Origin: a virus
Virus record (IMG/VR): IMGVR_UViG_3300006033_000118
Location: 1-22,232 of that record
Direction: 5' to 3' (one strand)
Length of the DNA: 22,232 bases
Positions within the stretch are counted from its first letter, which is position 1; every line of letters starts with the position of its first letter. Shown one piece after another: positions 1 to 6,328 of the stretch. The translations under genes were made by a program, and so were the position numbers. The notes beneath the pieces are model-generated. The model had not been told where the DNA came from. It saw only the letters and a list, made by a program, of their open reading frames with translations, and made no database searches.

Positions 1-48
1 GTCAGCAGCCTGTTCGGCGGCTCGGAAGCCGCCGAACAGGCTGCTGAC
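1..48. repeat. Perfect inverted repeat at the left window edge
   Basis: Bases 1-22 are the exact reverse complement of bases 27-48, separated by the 4-base loop CGGA. The palindrome runs to the first base of the window and lies inside the tape measure gene. A repeat that ends exactly at a sequence edge, matched by another at the other edge, points to a fold-back artefact rather than a biological hairpin. The tape measure codons read from bases 1-26 are therefore doubtful. Confidence 0.9.
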
Positions 49-1686
49 AGCGCTGCCCAGCAGGTCGCCCGCGGCGCCGCTGCCGGTGCCGCCCACCAGG
101 TCGCCGAACAGGTACTTGCTCAGCTGCGCGGCGGCTGCCTGGGCCACCATGCTGTTGAGCATGCTGGTGAAGGCGTCGCCGATGTTGCTGAAGTTGCCTT
201 CCATGATCTGCTGGAAGGAGTTGCCCAGGTAGTCCTGGATGTTCTGCGCGGCGCGCTGGGTGAACTGGTCGAGTTCGGTGATGGCCTCGGTGGACTTGAC
301 CTCGGATTCGTACCGGGCCTGCGCCGCTTCGTTCGCGCGCATGTACGTGTCTTTGTAGGCCGGGCCGAGCTTGCGCAGCAGTTCGTCCTGGCGGGCCAGT
401 TCGATGTTCAGCCGCTCGATGGGGGTGCGCGTGGCGTCGTAGAAGCCTTGCGCCTCGTCCTTGAGCGCCTGCTGGGCGCGGGCAGCGGCTTCGCTGAGGT
501 CGGCGAATTCCTTGGTGGCGTCGTTGAGTGCCTTGTCGGCGTCGATGAGCTTGGCCGTCTCGGTCAGCTGGGCCTGCAGCTGCGGCGTGAGCTTGCCAAG
601 GCTGCCGGCACGGATGTCGGCCAGCAGCTTTTCGTAGACGGTCAGGCCCTCGGTGGTCTGCAGCTGCTTGCGCAGGCTTTCCAGGTAGCGGTTGGCTTCG
701 GCGTAGGGGTCTTTGGGGGTGGTGCTGCCGCCGGTCTTTTTGCTGCTGCTGCCACCACTGCCGCCCAGGCCACCCAGCGAGGGCTTGCGGCTGAGACGGG
801 CCAGCTCTGCCGCGCTCTGGTTGTCCGGGCTGTAGAGGTTGCCGGCGCGGCCCAGGCGGGCCGTTTCGGCGGCGGTCTCGGCCTGGTCGGCGCCGATGCC
901 GTAGAAGCCCTTGACCTGGTCGACGTAGTTGGCCAGCGCAATTTCCCAGAAGCCCTTGCCCTCTTTCTGGCCCTGGCGGAACCGGTCGATGACCTGGTTG
1001 AGCGCGGTGACCACGTCGACGGTCAGGGTGCGGGAGACATCGCCCGCCGTGGCCTGCAGCTTGAACAGCTCCTTGTTGAAGCGCTCCACCTCTTCGGCCT
1101 GCTGGGTGGTGATGCGGGCGTTGAGGGTGCCGGCTTCGGCCAGGTCTTTCAGGAACGGGCCGACGTCCTTGACGGACTTGCCGAACAGTTCCTGCACGGC
1201 GCGGGCCTTGTCACCGTCGTCGGCATAGCCCTGCAGGGCCACGGCGGTGCGGCGCATGGCTTCGGCGGGGTCCAGGCGCTTGAGTTCGGCGATGTCGAGG
1301 TTCAGGGCCTTGAGCACGGCGCCGGCGCCCTTGTCGGGGTCGGCGTCTTTCAGGACTGCGTTGAACTTGATCAGAGAGGATGAGACGTCTGCAAACGAAG
1401 CGCCGGTCTCGCGCGCCAGGCCGTCGAGTGCGCTGATGGATTCGACGGTGGATCCGGTGACGTCTTTCAGGTCGTTGAAGTCGTCGATGGCGTTGCGCGC
1501 CTCGTTGCCCAGCGCAACGATGGCGCCGGCCGACACCGGCACGGCAAGCGCGCCCAGCGCGGCCACGGCGCCGCCCTTGAGCCCGTCGAGGTTGAAGCCC
1601 AGCTTGTCGGCGCTGCGGCCGACGCTGGCGAACACGGCGGAGAGCTTGTCTTCGCCGGAGAGGACGACTTTGGCCTGGTTGGTCAT
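1..1686 (-). CDS. Phage tail tape measure protein (3'-truncated by window edge)
   Basis: This protein sets tail length during assembly and is packed inside the tail tube. About 562 codons are visible and the frame is open to the left edge, so the C-terminus is missing. It starts at ATG 1686 with a GGGAG Shine-Dalgarno 6-7 bases upstream, 17 bases after the gpT stop. Visible features are a hydrophobic segment near residues 38-60, long Ala/Glu/Lys/Gln-rich helical stretches, a Gly/Ser/Lys-rich linker in the middle, and a C-terminal part with Gly-rich hydrophobic patches (LFGG, DLVGGTGSG) typical of tape measure C-termini. The segment DVTGSTVESISALDGLA resembles the prophage tape measure family. 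Its place directly after the G/T chaperones is diagnostic. The last residues read from bases 1-26 may be an artefact of the terminal inverted repeat. Confidence 0.9.
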   Translation of the reverse strand, partial: MTNQAKVVLSGEDKLSAVFASVGRSADKLGFNLDGLKGGAVAALGALAVPVSAGAIVALGNEARNAIDDFNDLKDVTGSTVESISALDGLARETGASFADVSSSLIKFNAVLKDADPDKGAGAVLKALNLDIAELKRLDPAEAMRRTAVALQGYADDGDKARAVQELFGKSVKDVGPFLKDLAEAGTLNARITTQQAEEVERFNKELFKLQATAGDVSRTLTVDVVTALNQVIDRFRQGQKEGKGFWEIALANYVDQVKGFYGIGADQAETAAETARLGRAGNLYSPDNQSAAELARLSRKPSLGGLGGSGGSSSKKTGGSTTPKDPYAEANRYLESLRKQLQTTEGLTVYEKLLADIRAGSLGKLTPQLQAQLTETAKLIDADKALNDATKEFADLSEAAARAQQALKDEAQGFYDATRTPIERLNIELARQDELLRKLGPAYKDTYMRANEAAQARYESEVKSTEAITELDQFTQRAAQNIQDYLGNSFQQIMEGNFSNIGDAFTSMLNSMVAQAAAAQLSKYLFGDLVGGTGSGAAGDLLGSAVSSLFGGFRAAEQAAD

Positions 1687-1702
1687 GCGCGCTCCCGGCT
1701 GC

Positions 1703-2047
1703 TCAGGCGTCGGCCAGGCGGTTGAGGCGATCGACCTGCCGGGCCAGTTCGGCGGCCGTGGGCGGCGCAGGCGGCGGCGCGGTGGCCGCCTGCCACGGGT
1801 CGACGGGCAGCAGATCGAGCGCGCGCCAGAGCTGCTTGTCGCGCCGAGACAGCGGGCCGTTGTGCGCAGCGGCCAGCTGCTGCGCGTGGCGCAGCCGGTC
1901 GGCACTGGGGTGCAGCTGCTCGTTTTTGAAGATGCAGATCCATTCGCCGAATTCCTCTGCGCTCATGCGCTGGCCGAGTTCTTCCACGGTGCAGCCCAGC
2001 CGTAGGGCGAGGACGAAGGCAAAGCGCCTGTCCGGCTGGGTGCTCAG
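1703..2047 (-). CDS. Tail assembly chaperone T part (gpT-like, made by -1 frameshift from G)
   Basis: In lambda-type phages the T domain is joined to G by a programmed -1 frameshift. The GT protein coats the tape measure protein and recruits tail tube subunits. Here the T frame enters at the slippery site (2053-2047) and runs to TGA at 1705-1703, adding about 114 residues to G for a GT product of about 238 aa. The sequence after the junction (QPDRRFAFVLALRLGCTVEEL) continues smoothly into the body of the protein, and no strong independent ribosome binding site is evident. The C-terminus is Pro/Ala-rich. A GTG at 1987 or ATG at 1966 could serve as an independent start, but the frameshift is the better explanation. 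The tape measure gene follows, as in lambda. Confidence 0.75.
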   Translation of the reverse strand: MSTQPDRRFAFVLALRLGCTVEELGQRMSAEEFGEWICIFKNEQLHPSADRLRHAQQLAAAHNGPLSRRDKQLWRALDLLPVDPWQAATAPPPAPPTAAELARQVDRLNRLADA

Positions 2048-2053
2048 TTTTTT
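2044..2053 (-). promoter_or_regulatory. Programmed -1 ribosomal frameshift site A AAA AAC
   Basis: On the minus strand the 0-frame reads GAA AAA AAC TGA. The heptamer A AAA AAC (2053-2047) fits the X XXY YYZ rule for tandem -1 slippage and is followed at once by the G stop codon. Shifting back one base gives CTG from 2047 and enters the open T frame, which stays open to 1703. Placement between the two tail chaperone genes is where frameshifting is conserved in tailed phages. Confidence 0.8.
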
Positions 2054-2418
2054 TCGGTGGCCGCCTCTTCGTAGCCGCTCAGGCGCCGTGCGACGCGGTA
2101 GAGGCTGAGCACGTCGTCCGGGTGCGAAGCGCCGTGCAGGTTCCAGCCGGCAGCGTCGAACACGGGTTGCTGGTCGCCGGCAATGACGACGGTGCGGGCC
2201 AGCGTTTCGAACACGATGGCCGAGCCCGCGCGCCGGGCGGCTTGCTCTTCGGTCTCGCCCGGCAGCGGCTGGGCCATGGCAGCCTTGATGCCGTCGAGCG
2301 CCAGCCGGTCGGACAGCAGCAGGCCACAGACCACCACGTCGCCACCCAGCCCGGGAGCGGGGGCAGTTTCCTTGCGCAGCACAGGGGGGCGCACGTCGGC
2401 GCGTTGCAGCAGGGACAT
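2044..2418 (-). CDS. Tail assembly chaperone G (gpG-like)
   Basis: This is a 124-aa protein from ATG 2418 to TGA 2044, 5 bases after the tail tube stop. It lies between tail tube and tape measure genes, which is the position of lambda gene G. The gene ends in codons GAA AAA AAC TGA, so the slippery heptamer A AAA AAC directly abuts its stop codon. Most ribosomes should terminate and release G, while a minority shift to -1 and make GT. Sequence similarity between G proteins of different phages is low, so the call rests on position, size and the frameshift signal. It acts in the cytoplasm during tail assembly and is not expected in the virion. Confidence 0.75.
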   Translation of the reverse strand: MSLLQRADVRPPVLRKETAPAPGLGGDVVVCGLLLSDRLALDGIKAAMAQPLPGETEEQAARRAGSAIVFETLARTVVIAGDQQPVFDAAGWNLHGASHPDDVLSLYRVARRLSGYEEAATEKN

Positions 2419-2423
2419 GGCGG

Positions 2424-3056
2424 TCAGCTGGCGTAGTAGGTGGGCTTGCCGCGCAGCGAGACCTTCACCGGCGTGGTGACCACGGTGGAGCCGGCTGGGG
2501 TCATGGGCACGCTGGGGACGGCGGCCATGTACATCTTCATCCCGCTGGAGAACTCGATCATCATGGCCGCTGGGGTCTTGCTTTCGTCGAAGCTGGCAAG
2601 CGCGAGCAGGAACGGGTCGCTCACATCCCAGACCGAGGTGAAGCTGTAGGAGATGGCGGACCGGTTGCCAGGAATGCTGATGTCCTGGTCGTCGTGGATG
2701 GTGCGGATCTGGATGTCTTCGGCCTCGCCACCGGAGGGGGAAGGTTCCTGCAGCGTCTCGGCCTCGGTGCCGAAGGTGATTTCGGCGGCGGTGCCGCTCA
2801 CGAAGTCCGGGTAGGTGGTGGAGTCGATGCCTTCGAGCGCGAAGGTGTCGGCCGTCACGGCGCCGACGCGGACGACGCGCCAGTCCAGCTTGCGCATGCC
2901 CTTGACATTGAGCAAGACGATGTCGCCCAAGGTATACCCGTGGGCGACGCTGGTGGCCACGGCGGGGTTGGCCTTCGTGATGGCGGTGATGGTCTTTGCC
3001 GTCGCGATGACCGATTGCACGGCCACTTTGACGTTGTTCCAGGTCTGGACTTCCAT
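2424..3056 (-). CDS. Phage tail tube protein (gpV-like)
   Basis: This is a 210-aa protein that should polymerise into the tail tube through which DNA passes. It starts at ATG 3056 (MEVQTWNNVKVAVQ), supported by AAGGA 8-9 bases upstream. The N-terminal half contains a beta-rich domain with TWNNVKV and a HGYTLGDIVLL segment. That segment resembles the ubiquitin-activating/hedgehog-like loop seen in many betaproteobacterial phage tail tube proteins. The second half (SYSFTSVWDVSDPFLLAL, then FSSGMKMYMAAVPS) matches the tube fold with its beta hairpin. It sits between the tail terminator and the G chaperone, as gene V does in lambda. No C-terminal Ig-like domain is present. Confidence 0.8.
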   Translation of the reverse strand: MEVQTWNNVKVAVQSVIATAKTITAITKANPAVATSVAHGYTLGDIVLLNVKGMRKLDWRVVRVGAVTADTFALEGIDSTTYPDFVSGTAAEITFGTEAETLQEPSPSGGEAEDIQIRTIHDDQDISIPGNRSAISYSFTSVWDVSDPFLLALASFDESKTPAAMMIEFSSGMKMYMAAVPSVPMTPAGSTVVTTPVKVSLRGKPTYYAS

Positions 3057-3115
3057 GATGGGTTCCTTCTGTCGGCTTTTGGGTGGTGGGTTCTGGGTGG
3101 CTGACTGGTCGCTGG

Positions 3116-3562
3116 CTACAGGGCGACGTCGGGCGCCTTGCGGTGCGAGAGGGTGGTGAACGTCCAGGCCTGCTCGCGCACGGCCATGAGGCGGTCGCCG
3201 TCGCCGCTGGCGGCGTTGCGGCTGGCGGTGAGTTCGATGCCGAGCTTGCACAGGGCGGCCAGGGTGGCGCTGTTCTGCAGCAGCTTCTCGACGGCCAGGC
3301 CCAGGTCGCGCGCCTGGGCGGGTGCGTTGGCACCAGCCACCCAGCAACTGATCTGCACCGCCAACTGGCGCTGGTAGGCGCCGTGCACGGTGTAGGGCTG
3401 CACCTGCTCGCCGTCGGGTGCCTCTTCCACCAGCACGGCCGGCAGGTCGGTGGCCTGCAACGGGTCGACGCGGTCCACGAACACGCGGGTGCCGGCCGAG
3501 GTGCCGCCGCCGGCGATGACGTCGGCGATGGCGTCGAGGATCTGTTGCTGCAGGTGGGCCAT
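3116..3562 (-). CDS. Tail terminator protein (gpU-like)
   Basis: This 148-aa protein starts MAHLQQQILDAIADVIAGGG. An N-terminal helix is followed by a beta-rich body that includes RVFVDRVDPLQATDLPAVLV. That pattern is common in gpU-like tail terminators, where a strand and the conserved DLPAV motif follow helix 1. The C-terminus (REQAWTFTTLSHRKAPD) gives the last strand. Such proteins form a ring that caps the growing tail tube and joins it to the head. The gene lies between the gpFII-like and tail tube genes, which fits. A minor tail protein of another family is the main alternative. The start at 3562 has no strong Shine-Dalgarno. Confidence 0.65.
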   Translation of the reverse strand: MAHLQQQILDAIADVIAGGGTSAGTRVFVDRVDPLQATDLPAVLVEEAPDGEQVQPYTVHGAYQRQLAVQISCWVAGANAPAQARDLGLAVEKLLQNSATLAALCKLGIELTASRNAASGDGDRLMAVREQAWTFTTLSHRKAPDVAL

Positions 3563-3591
3563 GGTGGTTGATGCGGTCGGGGTGGCGCTGG

Positions 3592-3882
3592 TCAGGGCTT
3601 GCGCAGGCGCAGGGTGGTGATGCCGGTGCCGTCGGGTTCGGCCTCGGTGACAAGCCAGGTGTCGGCACCCAGCACCAGCTGCTTGCCCACCACACCGGCC
3701 GGCACCTGGGTGCTGGCCATGGTGTAGCGGGGACCGCTGGCGCTGGCGCCGCCTTCGGCAAAGTCGAAGGGCTGGTAGCCGTTGTCGAAGATGCCGGCGA
3801 CGCTGGCGCCGTCGAGCGTGCCCGCGGTGGCGAAGCCCAGGTCGGCGTCAAAGAAGGCGGCGGTGTCTTCGGCGAACGGCAT
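3592..3882 (-). CDS. Head-tail joining protein (gpFII-like)
   Basis: This small 96-aa protein runs from ATG 3882, 5 bases after the stop of the upstream gene. It has the layout of lambda gpFII: an N-terminal FFDADLGFATAG segment, then SVAGIFDNGY (compare the GVFDD region of gpFII), then a beta-strand pair around KQLVLGADTWLVTEAEPD and a short basic tail. gpFII-type proteins bind the bottom of the head connector and form the surface that the tail docks on. Size and place between capsid and tail genes agree. Confidence 0.7.
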   Translation of the reverse strand: MPFAEDTAAFFDADLGFATAGTLDGASVAGIFDNGYQPFDFAEGGASASGPRYTMASTQVPAGVVGKQLVLGADTWLVTEAEPDGTGITTLRLRKP

Positions 3883-3887
3883 GGCGG

Positions 3888-4163
3888 TCAGCCTTTCTTG
3901 CCGGCCTTGGCGGCCTCGGCTTCGGCGGCAGCCTTGGCGGCGGCTTCGGCTTCTGCGGCGGCTTTGGCTTCGGCCGTGGGCACCAGCACCGGCTGGGCGG
4001 GCTTGTCGGCGCTGAGCTTGCCGGCGGCCTTGAGTTCGGCGACGAGGACGCGGTCGGCCTTGGGGTCGTAGGCGAACTCGGTGCCGGGCTCCACGCGCTG
4101 GCCGGCCACGCAGAAGGCGCGGACGACGTAGAGGGTGGGCGCAGCGATTTGGTCGTTGGTCAT
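3888..4163 (-). CDS. Small capsid-adjacent protein with Ala/Glu/Lys-rich tail
   Basis: This is a 91-aa protein starting at ATG 4163. Residues 10-35 (TLYVVRAFCVAGQRVEPGTEF) form a small beta-type domain seen in many hypothetical proteins next to capsid genes. Residues from about 63 onward are almost entirely Ala, Glu and Lys in short near-repeats and should form a charged helix. In this location it could be a head-completion or capsid-associated protein, but I cannot assign a function from sequence. It is spaced 82 bases after the capsid gene and 5 bases before the gpFII-like gene, so it belongs to the same operon. Confidence 0.6.
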   Translation of the reverse strand: MTNDQIAAPTLYVVRAFCVAGQRVEPGTEFAYDPKADRVLVAELKAAGKLSADKPAQPVLVPTAEAKAAAEAEAAAKAAAEAEAAKAGKKG

Positions 4164-4245
4164 GGTGTGGGCTCCAGTGGGTGGGCTGCCTGGCGCCCTG
4201 CCCGGCCCGCTTGTGGCAGGCTGGGCAGGGGGTGCCGGGCTGGGC

Positions 4246-6216
4246 TCAGGTGATGGAGGTGGCGCGGCTGAAGGCGGCGGCCTGGCGGATGCCCACGTCC
4301 ACCGTCTGGATGGCGCGGATGCCGGTGATGGCGGCGCTGAAGTTGGCGTAGGGGTTCAGCGCGATTTCCAGCATGCCCCACTCGCCGATGACGACCTGCG
4401 AGAAGTCGCCGAAGGTCATGGAGGCGGCGGTCACCTGGGTGGTGGTGGTGGCGCGGTGGCCGCCGACCTGACCGTCCAGCACGGAGCCGGTCCACAGCGG
4501 GGTGTCGGTGCCGCTGAAGCGCTGGCGCTGCATCAGCAGGCCGGCCACGGCCGGGGTGGTGACGTAGGCAGAGCTGGCCGACAGGGCATTGGAAGCGGCG
4601 ACGTCGGTCTGGAACTCCACGATGCCGGCGTAACCCAGCGTGGTGCCGGTGACCGAGCCGATGCCCGCGGTGGCGCTGATGCCGGTGGGCGCGCCGCCGG
4701 TGCCCGGGCCTTCCAGAGCGGCCAGGTCGATGGCCAGGGCCAGCACCTTGGCCAGGTCGTCCATCACCAGCATTTCAGCGGCCGGGGTGCTTTGCAGCAT
4801 CAGCAGGCGCGAGAGTTCGGTGTAGGCGCCCAGGGTCTTGGGCGACAGCGCCAGCTGGCCGAAGGTCTGGTTGCTTTCGGTGATAGCGGTGGCTTCGTTG
4901 GTCAGCCAGTAGGCCGTGGAGGCGCCGGACTGCTTGGGGATGGCCACGTTGCCCACCAGGCCCGGCAGCATGGTGGCACCCAGGCCGGAGACCACGGAGC
5001 GGGCGCGCAGCAGGTCGATGAAGTTCTGCGGGCGCAGGTCGGTGGCGACCAGGTTGCCGCCGGCGGTGGCGGTGGCAACGGTCAGGTCGCGCTTCATGAC
5101 GTCCATGGGCAGGAAGAAGCCGCTGTGCGGCGCTTCGGGCAGGCCGGTGCGCTTGAGGATTTCGGCGTGGCACTCGGCTTCGAACTCGGCGCCCTTCCAG
5201 TTCTTGTCGGTCAGGGCGCGGATGGCCTTGAAGACCGAGAAGCGCTTCTGGTCGCCCTTGGACAGGTCCAGGTTGGTGACCTGGCTGGTCTGCTGGGCGG
5301 CCATGGCGTTCATGATGTGGCTGCGCAGCTGGTCGAGCGTTTCGCCCTTTTCGATGGCGGCCTTCGCCAGGGCTTCGCCGTTGAAGCGGGCGAAGGTGGA
5401 GCCGATGGCCAGCATTTCGCTGACCTGCTTGCGGGTGGCGGCGTCGGCGTTGCGGGTGGCTTCGCTGATGACGGCGGCGGAGGCGGCAGCCGGCGCGGCG
5501 GCTTGCTGCTGCTGGGTGGTGTCGGTGGCGGTGGTCATGGTGCGGGTTCCTTCGGTGGTGATGGGGGCGGCAATCGGGGTGGTGGTGGCAGGGTTGGCCG
5601 CCGCAATGGCGGCGGGCGCTGCCTGGCTGGTGGCGACGGCGACGACGGGCGATTCCTCGCCCGCGCTGCGGCCGACGCCGACCGAGGTGTCTGCCGGCAC
5701 GGAGACGAGGGAGACTTCAAAAGGCTCCCAGTCGGTGACGCGGTAGGTGTCCTGGTCTTCGTTGGTTTCGGTGAGCACGGCGGCGTGGATGCTGTAACCC
5801 ACGCTCACGTGACGGCGGATGCCATCGAGCACGTCGCGGAAGACCTCTTCGGCCCGCGCGCTTTTCCCAAAGCGCACGACGGCGCGGACAACCCGGTCCG
5901 CACCGACAGAAACCGACTCGATCACGCCGATGTGGTCGCGGGCGTTGTGGTCACACAGGAGCGGTCCGCCGTTGGTCAGGCGGCCCAGGCGAATGGATTG
6001 GGGGGCACAGTCCAGCACCTCCACACCCCACCAGCGGGCATAGGGCTGTTCGCTGGCAAAGGCCAGTTCGACCGTGCGCGCGGTTTCGTTGACCGCCGCA
6101 CGCTCGAACACCAGGCCGCGCTCCAGGCGCGTGCCGGGGCGCAGGGTGCGGCCAACCGGTGCCGCGGCAGGGGTGGCGGCAGCGGTGGCGCTGTGGGGAT
6201 TGGTTGTCTGTTCCAT
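4246..6216 (-). CDS. Prohead protease fused to HK97-type major capsid protein
   Basis: This is a 656-aa polyprotein. Residues about 30-180 are a HK97-type prohead serine protease with His90 (LLCDHN), Ser138 (HVSVGYSI) and the downstream EVSLVSVPAD block around Glu167. An Ala/Pro/Thr/Gln-rich linker covers about 185-255. Residues about 255-656 are a HK97-fold coat protein, with an N-terminal delta/scaffold-like helical segment and then the conserved shell domain. Protease and coat are separate genes in HK97 but fused in many betaproteobacterial phages. A second start inside the gene (Met227, ATG 5538) has its own AAGGAA Shine-Dalgarno 8 bases upstream and could make free coat protein. The annotated start at 6216 lacks a clear Shine-Dalgarno and directly abuts the 55-bp repeat. 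Confidence 0.9.
   Translation of the reverse strand: MEQTTNPHSATAAATPAAAPVGRTLRPGTRLERGLVFERAAVNETARTVELAFASEQPYARWWGVEVLDCAPQSIRLGRLTNGGPLLCDHNARDHIGVIESVSVGADRVVRAVVRFGKSARAEEVFRDVLDGIRRHVSVGYSIHAAVLTETNEDQDTYRVTDWEPFEVSLVSVPADTSVGVGRSAGEESPVVAVATSQAAPAAIAAANPATTTPIAAPITTEGTRTMTTATDTTQQQQAAAPAAASAAVISEATRNADAATRKQVSEMLAIGSTFARFNGEALAKAAIEKGETLDQLRSHIMNAMAAQQTSQVTNLDLSKGDQKRFSVFKAIRALTDKNWKGAEFEAECHAEILKRTGLPEAPHSGFFLPMDVMKRDLTVATATAGGNLVATDLRPQNFIDLLRARSVVSGLGATMLPGLVGNVAIPKQSGASTAYWLTNEATAITESNQTFGQLALSPKTLGAYTELSRLLMLQSTPAAEMLVMDDLAKVLALAIDLAALEGPGTGGAPTGISATAGIGSVTGTTLGYAGIVEFQTDVAASNALSASSAYVTTPAVAGLLMQRQRFSGTDTPLWTGSVLDGQVGGHRATTTTQVTAASMTFGDFSQVVIGEWGMLEIALNPYANFSAAITGIRAIQTVDVGIRQAAAFSRATSIT
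5538..5552 (-). promoter_or_regulatory. Internal ribosome binding site and start for the free capsid protein
   Basis: On the minus strand AAGGAA (5552-5547) lies 8 bases before an in-frame ATG at 5538, which is codon 227 of the protease-capsid gene. It falls in the linker just before the coat part and would give a 430-aa coat protein. The tail tube gene has a very similar ribosome site, GAAGGAACCC before its ATG. That supports a working signal. Confidence 0.55.
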
Positions 6217-6268
6217 GCCGGCGATGGTGGGCCGGCTGCTGTGTCAAAGACAGGGGGAGTTTGAGACG
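6214..6268 (-). repeat. 55-bp direct repeat, copy A (upstream of protease-capsid gene)
   Basis: Bases 6214-6268 match 9921-9975 at 53 of 55 positions in the same orientation. In each copy the repeat ends exactly on the ATG of the following minus-strand gene. It contains the dyad TGTC-TTT-GACA and the -35-like hexamer TTGACA on the minus strand, but no good -10. Because a terminator (6280-6304) lies just upstream, the capsid operon needs its own promoter, and this repeat is the obvious place. It could be an activator-dependent late promoter. Confidence 0.85.
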
Positions 6269-6279
6269 ACACAGGCATG

Positions 6280-6304
6280 AAAAAGCCCGCGCTGGGCGGG
6301 CTTT
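6280..6304 (-). terminator. Intrinsic terminator after the SGNH hydrolase gene
   Basis: A 9-bp perfect stem (AAAGCCCGC / GCGGGCTTT, 6282-6290 with 6296-6304) has a 5-base loop. On the minus strand it is followed by a T run of five, three of which belong to the stem. It lies 25 bases after the hydrolase stop and before the 55-bp repeat. Confidence 0.75.
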
Positions 6305-6328
6305 GGCATGAACGCTTATATGTCAAAA

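Noticed and set aside
448-1383. Long plus-strand frame of 311 codons opposite the tape measure gene
   Set aside because: It is the reverse of a high-GC coding region and shows low-complexity Gly/Ala/Leu/Val/Gln composition. It has no ribosome site, and the minus frame has clear tail protein content.
3888-3990. Tandem repeat element in the Ala/Glu/Lys-rich tail
   Set aside because: The repetition follows from GCN/GAR/AAR codons of a low-complexity helix and has no regular DNA unit.
4182-4223. Possible terminator between capsid gene and the next small gene
   Set aside because: The stem CCCTGCCC/GGGCAGGG encloses a 19-base loop and has no T run on the minus strand.
4135-6264. 709-codon plus-strand frame opposite the capsid gene
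   Set aside because: It consists of Gly/Ala/His/Asp-rich repeats typical of an antisense frame of GC-rich DNA. The minus strand codes for the protease-capsid protein with catalytic motifs.
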